DNA of 57,542 bases, taken from positions 1-57,542 of the forward strand of contig JANQGJ010000024.1 of assembly GCA_028277395.1 (NCBI GenBank). The letters are read 5' to 3'. This DNA is from Bacteroidales bacterium (lineage in GTDB: Bacteria; Bacteroidota; Bacteroidia; Bacteroidales; F082). The first letter of the stretch is position 1. Each line of letters begins with the position of its first letter. Positions 25,379 through 33,308 of this stretch are shown here, piece by piece. The notes beneath the pieces are model-generated. The model was given only the letters and a program-made list of their open reading frames with translations. It had not been told where the DNA came from and made no database searches. Both the position numbers and the translations under genes were made by a program.

Positions 25379-25434
25379 TATCAAAATCGTAAAAAAGCAA
25401 GTTATTTTCTGCCATATAGTGCAAAAAATATTAT

Positions 25435-25442
25435 TAACTTTG
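25435..25442 (+). promoter_or_regulatory. -7 element for the YjbR-family gene
   Basis: TAACTTTG matches TAnnTTTG and is 24 bases upstream of the GTG start. It is divergent from the carboxyltransferase promoter, about 57 bases away. Confidence 0.5.
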
Positions 25443-25465
25443 TGAAAATCAAACTGTAAAGTACC

Positions 25466-25819
25466 GTGAATATTGAAGATATAAGATCATATTGTTTGAG
25501 TAAGAAATGTGTTACCGAAAGTTTTCCTTTTGATGATACAACGCTGGTATTTAAAGTGTTAAGCAAAATGTTTGCACTCGTAAATATTGATGAAAATCAT
25601 AGATTAAATGTAAAATGTGATCCTGAAGAGGCAATAGCATTACGCGAAAGGTATGATTTTGTAATTCCGGGGTATCACATGAATAAAAAACACTGGAATA
25701 CAATCATTCTGGCTGAAGGTATTCCGGGAAGTTTATTAAAAGAATGGATTGATGATTCTTATGATCTGATAGTAGAGAAGTTACCCGGGAAATTAAAAAT
25801 ACAACTTGATAATACTTAA
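25466..25819 (+). CDS. MmcQ/YjbR family protein
   Basis: The 117-residue protein fits the YjbR fold: ESFPFDDTTLVFKV near the start, MFALVNID, then LNVKCDPEEAIALRERY, PGYHMNKKHWNTI and a C-terminal helix ending VEKLPGK. It is sometimes called DNA-binding, but the biochemical role is unsettled. The start is GTG at 25466, the only start before the conserved N-terminus. It converges on the TonB-dependent receptor gene with 9 bases between stops. Confidence 0.88.
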   Translation: MNIEDIRSYCLSKKCVTESFPFDDTTLVFKVLSKMFALVNIDENHRLNVKCDPEEAIALRERYDFVIPGYHMNKKHWNTIILAEGIPGSLLKEWIDDSYDLIVEKLPGKLKIQLDNT

Positions 25820-25828
25820 AAAGCATAG

Positions 25829-28342
25829 TTAAAGATATAATTTCAGGTATAATGATAATGTTCGTGGCAAAGCTTCAACATGGAAATTAATATCGTTTAG
25901 CTGTTTAGTCGGGATTTTTTCAAACGAAGCGTATTTAATATTTGTAGTATTAAGTACATTGAGGATTGATACTCCGGTCTCACCTCTTATCTTCCTGTCA
26001 AGAAACTTGTAAATAACTGACAAATCAAAACGATTATAATCCATATTTTCAGACTCATCATCCAGATAAAGACTGTTGGTGTAAGGAAACCCGGAGCCAT
26101 AAATGTAACTTGATGACAGAAATACCGGGTCAAAATTTAGCAATGTGGCTATTTTTAATTCGTGCCTTTGATCCTGTGGAGCTCTCCTTGTATCATCGGT
26201 TTTTATATAATAATCAAAACTCTCCATTGTTTTACCAAGAGAATAAGCTAGCCATGCCGAGTGTCGTTTTACCTCCTGTTTTACCAGCAAATCAATTCCA
26301 TAACTCTCCGATCTACCATAGAATAAATCACTGATATTAGCATTTACACGTCTGATAAATCTGGTTAATCCCGAGGTAGTTTTATAGTATCCTTCAGCGC
26401 TGATTGTAAAGTTTTTATTATGATAGGAAGTGCCAAGAGTGAAATGAGTTGATGACAATACCGGTATCTCAACATTATCACAAAGTGTCCATAAATATCT
26501 GAAGTTACCAAATTCATCAACAGTTGAAGTCAGAGCAATAAATTGATTATATAACCCCATTGCACTTGTGATTTTCCACTTTTCATTTGGATTAAAAACC
26601 AGGGAAATTCTTGGCTCGGCGTAAAACTTTTTTAAATTAAAAGCATAACTAACTCTGCCACCGGCTATAACACTCATGTGTTTGTTAACTAACAGTCTGT
26701 CCTGAACAAATATATTAAGTCTTTGACCTGATTTGTTCAGATAGCCAACTAATGTATTAAAATCATTTTCTTCGAGATATGCAATATTAGTTACATATTC
26801 GACACCACTTTCAATTGTTTGAGTTTCATTAATAAGGAAGGAACTGTTAAATTCGAGTTTGTATTCTTCCAGACTATTAATGTTATTTTCATCTGCTCTG
26901 TATATAATGTGGTCATTTTTGGTGTTAATAGTTTTGTATTTATTAGTATATAAACTATTAATTGATGATCCACTGACTCTAATACCTGCCGAATTACCAT
27001 TATTCCAGTTCCTGTTGTAATATACAGAGCCCCCATGTTGAATATTTTCTTCTGAAGTTTGCTTGTCAATAATCCTGATATTATATGGTTCGTAAATTGA
27101 GTAATTAAACCTATCTTCTCCCGAGTGTAAACTAATATAGAAATCGTCATTTTTACCTATCCGGGTTGAGTATTTCAGATTTGCATCCCTAAACTGATAA
27201 TCAGGTTTTATAACAACATTGATATTATTTGTTGAGTCATTATTTAATTCATTGGAAAAAAGGCCTGTCATATCTGATGGGTTATAGAGATTGTAATATG
27301 TGTGACGAAACGCAAAAATCAATGATCCTTTTTGAAGTATTGGTATTTCCACCATACCGTTTATTGTCATATTGTTTATGCAGATTGTTGCAGATGTGGT
27401 TGTAGGATTACCGTTTTTTCCTGTAATATTGACAATACCACCAACTCTTCCTCCAAATTTTGCTTCATATCCTCCTTTGTGTATTTCTATATCTTTTGTA
27501 ATAAATGGATTAAAGGAACTAATATTATCATTAAAATTGTTAAGTCCGTAAATTGTAAATCCATCAAATATTACCTTACTATGTCCTGCATATCCTCCCC
27601 AAATTATTAATTCGTTTGTTTGCTCACCGGAAGCCAGTATCCCCGGCATTAATCTGATGAGATTAAAAACTGAGTTGTCGCCGTATCCTGGTAAGAAATC
27701 CGCAATTTTGTGATTCAACTTAATTAATCCCGGTTTATCACCGGCCTGAGTAGATTTTTCAATTCTGGAACCTTTAACAGTGATTTCAGATAATCCTACT
27801 ACAGACGGGATAAGTGAAAAATCCATATTATCACAACTGTTAACAATTGTATCATAAATATAGTATCCAAGATGAGATACCTTTATATTGTAAATACTGT
27901 CTTTACCGGGTAATACTAAAGAGTAGTAACCATTTCCATCTGATATTGACAATAGTTTATTAACTGTTATATGCGAGTAGGGAAGAGGCTCACTTGAAAA
28001 ACTGTCGTAAATTTTACCGGAAAGTACTTTCTTCCTGATAACACCAGCCATTGGATAAATTACCCATACATCTTCAATTATTTCATAATCCAGAGGGAGT
28101 CCTTCCAACAGATTGTCTAAGACAGATTCAATACTGGAAAATGTACCGGAAGTATTTACTATATATTGTGCGAGATGATTATCATCGAAAGATATATTCA
28201 GGTCGTTGGTGTTTATTATTTCTATCAGAACCTCATTTAATGGTTGATCAATTGCGTTTACATTTATTTCCTGTGCTTTGGAAATATTATGTGACGAAAG
28301 TAGGAGCAGTACAACAACAACTGAATTAGTTATAAATCTCAA
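25829..28342 (-). CDS. TonB-dependent outer-membrane receptor with N-terminal signalling domain
   Basis: The 837-residue protein has a signal peptide (about 1-23, ending SKA), a secretin/TonB short N-terminal (STN) signalling domain (about 30-90), a carboxypeptidase-regulatory-like beta sandwich (about 108-180), a plug (about 205-320; KIADFLPGYGDNSVFNLIRLMPGI) and a barrel to the C-terminus ending LYLKLYL. It imports an unknown ligand and, through STN, signals ligand binding to the FecR protein. The start is TTG, overlapping the FecR stop by 4 bases. No SusD-like gene follows, so a polysaccharide system is less likely than a siderophore, cobalamin-like or peptide ligand. Confidence 0.9.
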   Translation of the reverse strand: MRFITNSVVVVLLLLSSHNISKAQEINVNAIDQPLNEVLIEIINTNDLNISFDDNHLAQYIVNTSGTFSSIESVLDNLLEGLPLDYEIIEDVWVIYPMAGVIRKKVLSGKIYDSFSSEPLPYSHITVNKLLSISDGNGYYSLVLPGKDSIYNIKVSHLGYYIYDTIVNSCDNMDFSLIPSVVGLSEITVKGSRIEKSTQAGDKPGLIKLNHKIADFLPGYGDNSVFNLIRLMPGILASGEQTNELIIWGGYAGHSKVIFDGFTIYGLNNFNDNISSFNPFITKDIEIHKGGYEAKFGGRVGGIVNITGKNGNPTTTSATICINNMTINGMVEIPILQKGSLIFAFRHTYYNLYNPSDMTGLFSNELNNDSTNNINVVIKPDYQFRDANLKYSTRIGKNDDFYISLHSGEDRFNYSIYEPYNIRIIDKQTSEENIQHGGSVYYNRNWNNGNSAGIRVSGSSINSLYTNKYKTINTKNDHIIYRADENNINSLEEYKLEFNSSFLINETQTIESGVEYVTNIAYLEENDFNTLVGYLNKSGQRLNIFVQDRLLVNKHMSVIAGGRVSYAFNLKKFYAEPRISLVFNPNEKWKITSAMGLYNQFIALTSTVDEFGNFRYLWTLCDNVEIPVLSSTHFTLGTSYHNKNFTISAEGYYKTTSGLTRFIRRVNANISDLFYGRSESYGIDLLVKQEVKRHSAWLAYSLGKTMESFDYYIKTDDTRRAPQDQRHELKIATLLNFDPVFLSSSYIYGSGFPYTNSLYLDDESENMDYNRFDLSVIYKFLDRKIRGETGVSILNVLNTTNIKYASFEKIPTKQLNDINFHVEALPRTLSLYLKLYL

Positions 28343-29211
28343 TTTTTTATTATATGATATTTATTTTCTGACAATACTACAAAAGTAAGTCCATATGGTT
28401 TACATAACAGGTAAAGAACTTCTTCCGGGGTTTTATTTCTTGGGAAAAAACCGGTATAATTATGGTTTAACTCAACTCCCGATGTAATGCTGATATTATA
28501 ATAATTTTCAATATCCCGGATAACATTCGTTAATGGAACGGATTTATAGTCAAACATATTGTTTTCAGGGTTTAAATCAATATCTTCTTCAGTATATCTT
28601 TCTACTTTGATCTCCCCGTTATGTATTATATGTGCACTATAATCAGCTCCAAGAACAACTGATCTCTGACTTTTAGAAACAACTTTTACTTTACCCGTAA
28701 AACATGTAACATGGTATTTGCTTTCTGAAGCTGTAATTCTAAAGCTGGTACCTAGGACAATAGTATTACCAAGTACAGATGATACCATAAATTCATTACC
28801 TTTTTCAACATTGAAAAATGCTTCACCAGACAATACTACTTTTCTTGATATCTTCCACCACAGAGGATAGTAAGTAACCGAAGAATTTTGTTGTAACTCT
28901 ATTGTTGAGCCGTCTGGTAAGGTATAAGTCATTATCTTATTTTCAGGACAATAAACCGATGTGCTGTAATGTCTTAGCATCAGTGTTGTGCCAAGGAGTA
29001 TTATAATCGCAGCAGCAAGTGAGTAAAATATCTTTGAATTATGAATGAACTCCTTTTTGTTTTTTAACTCAGCTTCTTCATTTAAATCAATAATAGAAGT
29101 TATTTCTTTCCATACATCATCTTTCGATTTTCTATAGTCAGGTTTGTTGAAAGAGAAGAATTCCTTTTCAGTATATTTTTTGTTGTAATTATTTTTTTTG
29201 TTGTGTTCCAT
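28339..29211 (-). CDS. FecR-family anti-sigma regulator
   Basis: The 290-residue protein has a cytoplasmic N-terminal region (about 1-58), one membrane helix (about 60-78, FYSLAAAIIILLGTTLML), a FecR domain (about 95-195; YTLPDGSTIELQQNSSVTYY) and a C-terminal DUF4974-like domain (about 220-288; FDYKSVPLTNVIRDIENYYNISI). It holds the ECF sigma factor inactive and releases it when the receptor STN domain signals. It is 1 base from the sigma gene and overlaps the receptor gene by 4, so the three are tightly coupled. Confidence 0.92.
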   Translation of the reverse strand: MEHNKKNNYNKKYTEKEFFSFNKPDYRKSKDDVWKEITSIIDLNEEAELKNKKEFIHNSKIFYSLAAAIIILLGTTLMLRHYSTSVYCPENKIMTYTLPDGSTIELQQNSSVTYYPLWWKISRKVVLSGEAFFNVEKGNEFMVSSVLGNTIVLGTSFRITASESKYHVTCFTGKVKVVSKSQRSVVLGADYSAHIIHNGEIKVERYTEEDIDLNPENNMFDYKSVPLTNVIRDIENYYNISITSGVELNHNYTGFFPRNKTPEEVLYLLCKPYGLTFVVLSENKYHIIKN

Positions 29212-29212
29212 G

Positions 29213-29698
29213 TTAATAATTGAGCTCCTTTTTTAGAAAAGACAATGCATAATTCATTCTTTTTTCGACACCTTTAACGCTGATACCAATAATTTCAGCT
29301 ATTTCATAATACTTAAGGTTGTCTATCCTGCTCATAAGAAATACCATTCTATGTTTTTCAGGCATGTTTTCCAAAGCGAGCTCAAATTTGTTTTGTAATT
29401 CTAAAAACTGCAATCTGTGCGCTGGTGAATAGGAATCAACAGGTTGCTCAAGTTTAAGGAGGAATTTATTCGCTACTTTTTGTTTCCTGTACGTGTTGAT
29501 TATCAGATCTCCTGCAATCTTATAAAGCAGACCCGCTACATTGTTTTTTTTCGGATCAATTTTCTTTTCCCATATCTTGAGAAATACATCCTGGGCGGTA
29601 TCGGTTGCAAACTCTGAGTCGCCTGATCTATAATAAATGTAATTTCTCACCGTGTCGAAATGATAATCAAATATTTCCTTAAATTGATCGCGTGTCAA
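29213..29698 (-). CDS. ECF RNA polymerase sigma factor (FecI-like)
   Basis: The 161-residue protein has sigma-70 region 2 (about 8-75; ATDTAQDVFLKIWEKK is the -10-recognition helix) and region 4 (about 100-158; YEIAEIIGISVKGVEKRM is the helix-turn-helix). There is no region 3, as in ECF factors. It should direct transcription of this operon. The start is TTG (29698): an in-frame TAA lies five codons upstream and there is no ATG between. It is first in the sigma/FecR/receptor operon. Confidence 0.92.
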   Translation of the reverse strand: MTRDQFKEIFDYHFDTVRNYIYYRSGDSEFATDTAQDVFLKIWEKKIDPKKNNVAGLLYKIAGDLIINTYRKQKVANKFLLKLEQPVDSYSPAHRLQFLELQNKFELALENMPEKHRMVFLMSRIDNLKYYEIAEIIGISVKGVEKRMNYALSFLKKELNY

Positions 29699-29755
29699 AG
29701 AATTACGTTTTTAATTAATGTAAAAATACATCATATTAATTTTATTTAATTAGTA

Positions 29756-29798
29756 ATGATAATGTTATCCGAAAAAGTACATCGGACAACATTATCAT
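29756..29798. repeat. Long inverted repeat between the lipoprotein gene and the sigma operon
   Basis: A 17-base arm starting ATGATAATGTT pairs with 29782-29798 with one mismatch across a nine-base loop. It follows the lipoprotein stop (29821) by about 22 bases. The T run expected of a strong terminator is missing, so it may be a weak terminator, an operator for the sigma operon or an mRNA-end stabiliser. Confidence 0.6.
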
Positions 29799-29820
29799 AA
29801 TTGCATTTAATGTACTCTAT

Positions 29821-30651
29821 CTAGGGTAGGAAAATAGTATAAGTCACCCCATTAACCAAAACCGTTGCAATATTATCACAATCACCTGTGCCGTAGTCAA
29901 GAATTCTTACCGGTAACCCTTCAGGTCTGATTTCCATGGTGCCTGAAACTATCCATTTACATCCTATTTCGATTCTGAGAGGACTAATGATTTCACGTTC
30001 CCAGGTTTGACCATTAGGTCTGATACCTTCTGTATTACCTGTTATGAGATAAACATCATCTCGGCGAAAACGGGTTGATACACCTTCTACCCATTCTCTT
30101 TCACGCGAAGAATTCCATGTTAGGGTTCCTCCATCATTTGCTTTGTGAATGATTCCCAGAACTTCAACATCATAATACAGGTTGTTATTTTCATTTAATC
30201 CCATATTAGTTACGACTTTTGATCCGTCAACCTGGTTATCATTTACAAAGTATTGGTCGAATCCATGAGTTATAACCGTACCAGGTTGTCGGTACCTGCC
30301 GGTAAAGGATACCAGAATTTTACCTCTTCTGTATCTTCCATCTCTGCATAAGCAATTCTCTTCACCAAAATCGATGGTCATTGTTCGTGGAGTTACTGTT
30401 GTATCGAGCGTAACTGTTGCACAATTGTTTAAATACATTATATCATCAGTGGATTTTAAATTGTTACCACCGTTTTCATATGCTTCATCAGCAATATTTG
30501 AGATATCCTCATAAATACTTTCGGCCATTGCATCATCTGAAGAAAGAGATGTGTCATCGATCGTTTTATTATCTTCTTTTTTGCAGGCTGATGTGAATGA
30601 AATAATACCCGCAATAAGTGCGAGTATCATTATTGAATTTAGTTTTTTCAT
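29821..30651 (-). CDS. Secreted lipoprotein of unknown function
   Basis: The 276-residue product has a lipoprotein signal MKKLNSIMILALIAGIISFTSAC with Cys at 23, followed by Lys/Glu/Asp residues. A DDAMAESIYEDISNIADEA segment comes next, then a beta-rich body with paired Cys (ENCLCRDGRYRRGKI) and a C-terminal strand pattern ending VNGVTYTIFLP. I do not recognise a family by motif; related hypothetical lipoproteins are frequent in this phylum. It is upstream of the sigma/FecR/receptor operon on the same strand, separated by the inverted repeat. A functional link is possible but unproved. Confidence 0.8.
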   Translation of the reverse strand: MKKLNSIMILALIAGIISFTSACKKEDNKTIDDTSLSSDDAMAESIYEDISNIADEAYENGGNNLKSTDDIMYLNNCATVTLDTTVTPRTMTIDFGEENCLCRDGRYRRGKILVSFTGRYRQPGTVITHGFDQYFVNDNQVDGSKVVTNMGLNENNNLYYDVEVLGIIHKANDGGTLTWNSSREREWVEGVSTRFRRDDVYLITGNTEGIRPNGQTWEREIISPLRIEIGCKWIVSGTMEIRPEGLPVRILDYGTGDCDNIATVLVNGVTYTIFLP

Positions 30652-30779
30652 TTTACTATGATTTAAGTTCGTATTTAAATTTACATATACACCGTATGAA
30701 AATTAAAATACCCTACCTGTTAGCAGAAAAATTAACCAGGGAATTAATATTATGGCGAATATACGGATTCTCTAATAAG

Positions 30780-30815
30780 CAAAAAGGTCGCTTTTATTCA
30801 CAAAAGCAACCTTTT
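30780..30815 (-). terminator. Terminator of the S46 peptidase gene
   Basis: Arms at 30782-30795 and 30802-30815 pair over 14 bases with one mismatch. On the minus strand the hairpin is followed by TTTTT, about 23 bases after the peptidase stop. Confidence 0.75.
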
Positions 30816-30837
30816 CACCAGTTAGTATTACATATTG

Positions 30838-33099
30838 TTAGTTAGTTATAACTTCAGAATTGGTTTCATTAATTTTCGATTGAGCATGTTGTGGCATTTT
30901 TTTGATGATGGTCAGTTCATCAATTAAATGTCTGGCACCTGCAAACTTTTCAATAATAAAAAGAACATAGTTTATGTCAACAACTATAGTTCTTTGAAGT
31001 TCAGGAGCAAAAGCAATATCACTACTCATAGCTTCCCAGTTTCCATCAAATGCGATCCCTTTTAATTCACCTCTGCCATTCATTACAGGTGAACCTGAGT
31101 TTCCACCGGTTATATCGTTATTTGTTAAATAACAAACAATCATTTTCCCGTTTTTACCATAATCACCATAGTCTTTGGTATTATATAACTCAATTAATTT
31201 TTCCGGTACAATAAATTCATCATTTTCAGGGTCTTCTTTGGCAATAACACCACTTAGATGGGTTATATAGTCGAAATGAACAGCATCTGCCGGATAATAG
31301 TCAAGAACTTTGCCATATGAAAATCTTAATGTTGAATTGGCGTCAGGATAGTATTTTTTATTTGGTTGCATTTTACGAATACCTTCTACAAAAAGTCTTG
31401 TAGCTTCCTCAACTTCATAACCTCCTCTGTTGATATTTCCACTAGCTTTCATCAACTGAGACCTGAACTCTGATGCCAGAACAAACGCCGGATCTTTTTT
31501 AAAGTCTTTTAATGAAGGATCCTGCAAAAACAGATTTACTTTTTCAGGAGTTGAAAAATTAGATTTTTCAAAAACATATAAAGCCATTTCTTTAAAGTCC
31601 CCTTTGAATTTCTTCTCAAGTTCAATTAATAATTTTGGTTGCATATCTTCTGGCACATTATTGAAATACATTTCTGTTAATGCAGCAAAAACATCTTCAT
31701 CTGTTGCCACATCATAGTTTTTGAAATGTTCCGCGATACCTTCTTTAAGCTTATTAATCTCTTTGTCAATTTGTTTTTGTTTCTTTACTTTTTTCTTTTT
31801 GTCTTTCTCTTCTTTATATTGTTCAAGGAAAGATTTTAATGCCGAAAAATCACTTGCATACCCTATTAAATCTGCACCACCAATACCTGATAAACTGGAA
31901 TATATCAATGTGGAATATCCAACTGACTCATCTTTAGTACCCTGATATATTGTATTTAGAACCTCTCCGTATCTTTCTTTCCTGTCAGGCTCCATATCTA
32001 CCCATTTCTGAAACTCATCTTCAAATTCTTTTTTGTTTTCATATAAGTCGAGGTCCGCGATAGCTTTATTTTGACCAATAAATAATTTCCACCCGTTAGC
32101 TATACCTGCATAATTCGAAGCATATTTAATTCTAACATCCTGATCCTGGTTCATATGTTCTTTCCATATCTCCAGTTTCTTCCCGAATACTTCTATTATT
32201 GGAGGGTAGAAATGTTCAACTTTAAATTCAATACCGGCAGAAGTAAGGTATCTTTCAGTCCCGCCTGGGAATCCCCAGATCATAGAAAAATCATTCATAT
32301 TCACAGGGTCGAGGTTAACAGGAAGATGGTGTTTTGGTACCATTGGTATGTTATCTTCAGAATATTCTGCCGGGCTGCCGTCAGGTGCTGTATATATTCT
32401 TAAAATACTGAAGTCTCCTGTATGTCGCGGCCACATCCAGTTATCTGTATCACCTCCAAATTTTCCAATAGATGATGGTGGGGCACCAACAAGACGAACA
32501 TCCTGATACACTTCGTAAATGAACATATAATATTCATTCCCGTCGAAAAAGCTCTTAATCACTACATTATATTTCCCGTCTTCTGAGTTGTTCTTCTTGA
32601 TCCCTGAAATAATTTCATTGATTGCAGAAGATCTTTCGTCACCTGAAAGTGTATCGGACAGATTTGGTATAATACTGTCGGTAATGTCTTCCATACGGTA
32701 AAGAATAGAGGCCGATAATCCTTCATTTGGTAATTCTTCTTCATAATTCATAGCCCAGAAACCATCCGCCAGGTAGTCGTTTTCAATACTGCTGTGTTTC
32801 TGAATATTGCCATACGCACAGTGATGGTTTGTGAATACCAAACCTTTGCTTGATACTATCTCACCGGTACAGAAAAATCCCTGTGGGGTTGGACCATTGG
32901 ATAATCCAACAATAGCATCCTTGATACTTCCTTTGTTAACACTGTAAATCTCTTCGGGAGTGAGTTTAAGTCCCATTTTTTGCATGTCAACATAGTTAAG
33001 CCTTTCCAGAAAAATAGGCAACCACATGCCTTCATCAGATTTAACTTTAGTAGAACTAAATAACAGTATGAAAGCAAATAAGTAAGTAATTTTTTTCAT
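30838..33099 (-). CDS. S46 family dipeptidyl-peptidase (DPP7/DPP11 type)
   Basis: The 753-residue protein has a signal peptide (cleavage near TKVKS, about residue 21) and the S46 catalytic set: His in FTNHHCAYG (about 90-98), Asp in DNWMWPRHTGDFSI, and Ser in TGGNSGSPVMNGRG (about 661-674). The insertion helical domain is rich in Lys (KEEKDKKKKVKKQKQ). It removes dipeptides from peptide N-termini in the periplasm, feeding amino-acid catabolism. AFDGNWEAMSSD carries Gly where, as I recall, DPP7 (hydrophobic P1) has Gly and DPP11 (acidic P1) has Arg, so DPP7-like specificity is likely. There is no type IX C-terminal sorting domain. Confidence 0.92.
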   Translation of the reverse strand: MKKITYLFAFILLFSSTKVKSDEGMWLPIFLERLNYVDMQKMGLKLTPEEIYSVNKGSIKDAIVGLSNGPTPQGFFCTGEIVSSKGLVFTNHHCAYGNIQKHSSIENDYLADGFWAMNYEEELPNEGLSASILYRMEDITDSIIPNLSDTLSGDERSSAINEIISGIKKNNSEDGKYNVVIKSFFDGNEYYMFIYEVYQDVRLVGAPPSSIGKFGGDTDNWMWPRHTGDFSILRIYTAPDGSPAEYSEDNIPMVPKHHLPVNLDPVNMNDFSMIWGFPGGTERYLTSAGIEFKVEHFYPPIIEVFGKKLEIWKEHMNQDQDVRIKYASNYAGIANGWKLFIGQNKAIADLDLYENKKEFEDEFQKWVDMEPDRKERYGEVLNTIYQGTKDESVGYSTLIYSSLSGIGGADLIGYASDFSALKSFLEQYKEEKDKKKKVKKQKQIDKEINKLKEGIAEHFKNYDVATDEDVFAALTEMYFNNVPEDMQPKLLIELEKKFKGDFKEMALYVFEKSNFSTPEKVNLFLQDPSLKDFKKDPAFVLASEFRSQLMKASGNINRGGYEVEEATRLFVEGIRKMQPNKKYYPDANSTLRFSYGKVLDYYPADAVHFDYITHLSGVIAKEDPENDEFIVPEKLIELYNTKDYGDYGKNGKMIVCYLTNNDITGGNSGSPVMNGRGELKGIAFDGNWEAMSSDIAFAPELQRTIVVDINYVLFIIEKFAGARHLIDELTIIKKMPQHAQSKINETNSEVITN

Positions 33100-33257
33100 T
33101 TAGTCAGTTTTTTGATCGGCTCAGCTTTAGAAATTGCATAATTAAGCCGTTTTTTTATAAATATTTGTTTTGTAAAGTATGCATAACATCATAAATTGTA
33201 CCAACTGCCATAAGTTGCAGAAGAACAGTGTTGTAGATGTGAATAGTGGGTTGTGGA

Positions 33258-33288
33258 ACAAAAACACTGTTCACTTACGAACAGTGTT
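33258..33288 (-). terminator. Terminator of the M49-like peptidase gene
   Basis: A perfect 10-base stem (AACACTGTTC/GAACAGTGTT) with a six-base loop is followed on the minus strand by TTTTTG, about 20 bases after the peptidase stop. A third copy of GAACAGTGTT lies at 33223-33232. Confidence 0.8.
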
Positions 33289-33308
33289 CATGTTAAACCG
33301 GACAGTGG

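Noticed and set aside
25829..28342. A polysaccharide utilisation locus
   Set aside because: There is a TonB-dependent receptor but no SusD-like lipoprotein or glycoside hydrolase. The sigma/FecR layout fits ligand-signalled import of another substrate.
30618..30845. A 75-codon plus-strand frame between the lipoprotein and S46 peptidase genes
   Set aside because: It includes the peptidase terminator hairpin and lacks any recognisable protein pattern or promoter.
33181..33300. GAACAGTGTT repeats as a CRISPR-like or recombination array
   Set aside because: Only three short copies, two of them forming one hairpin, with no regular spacers.
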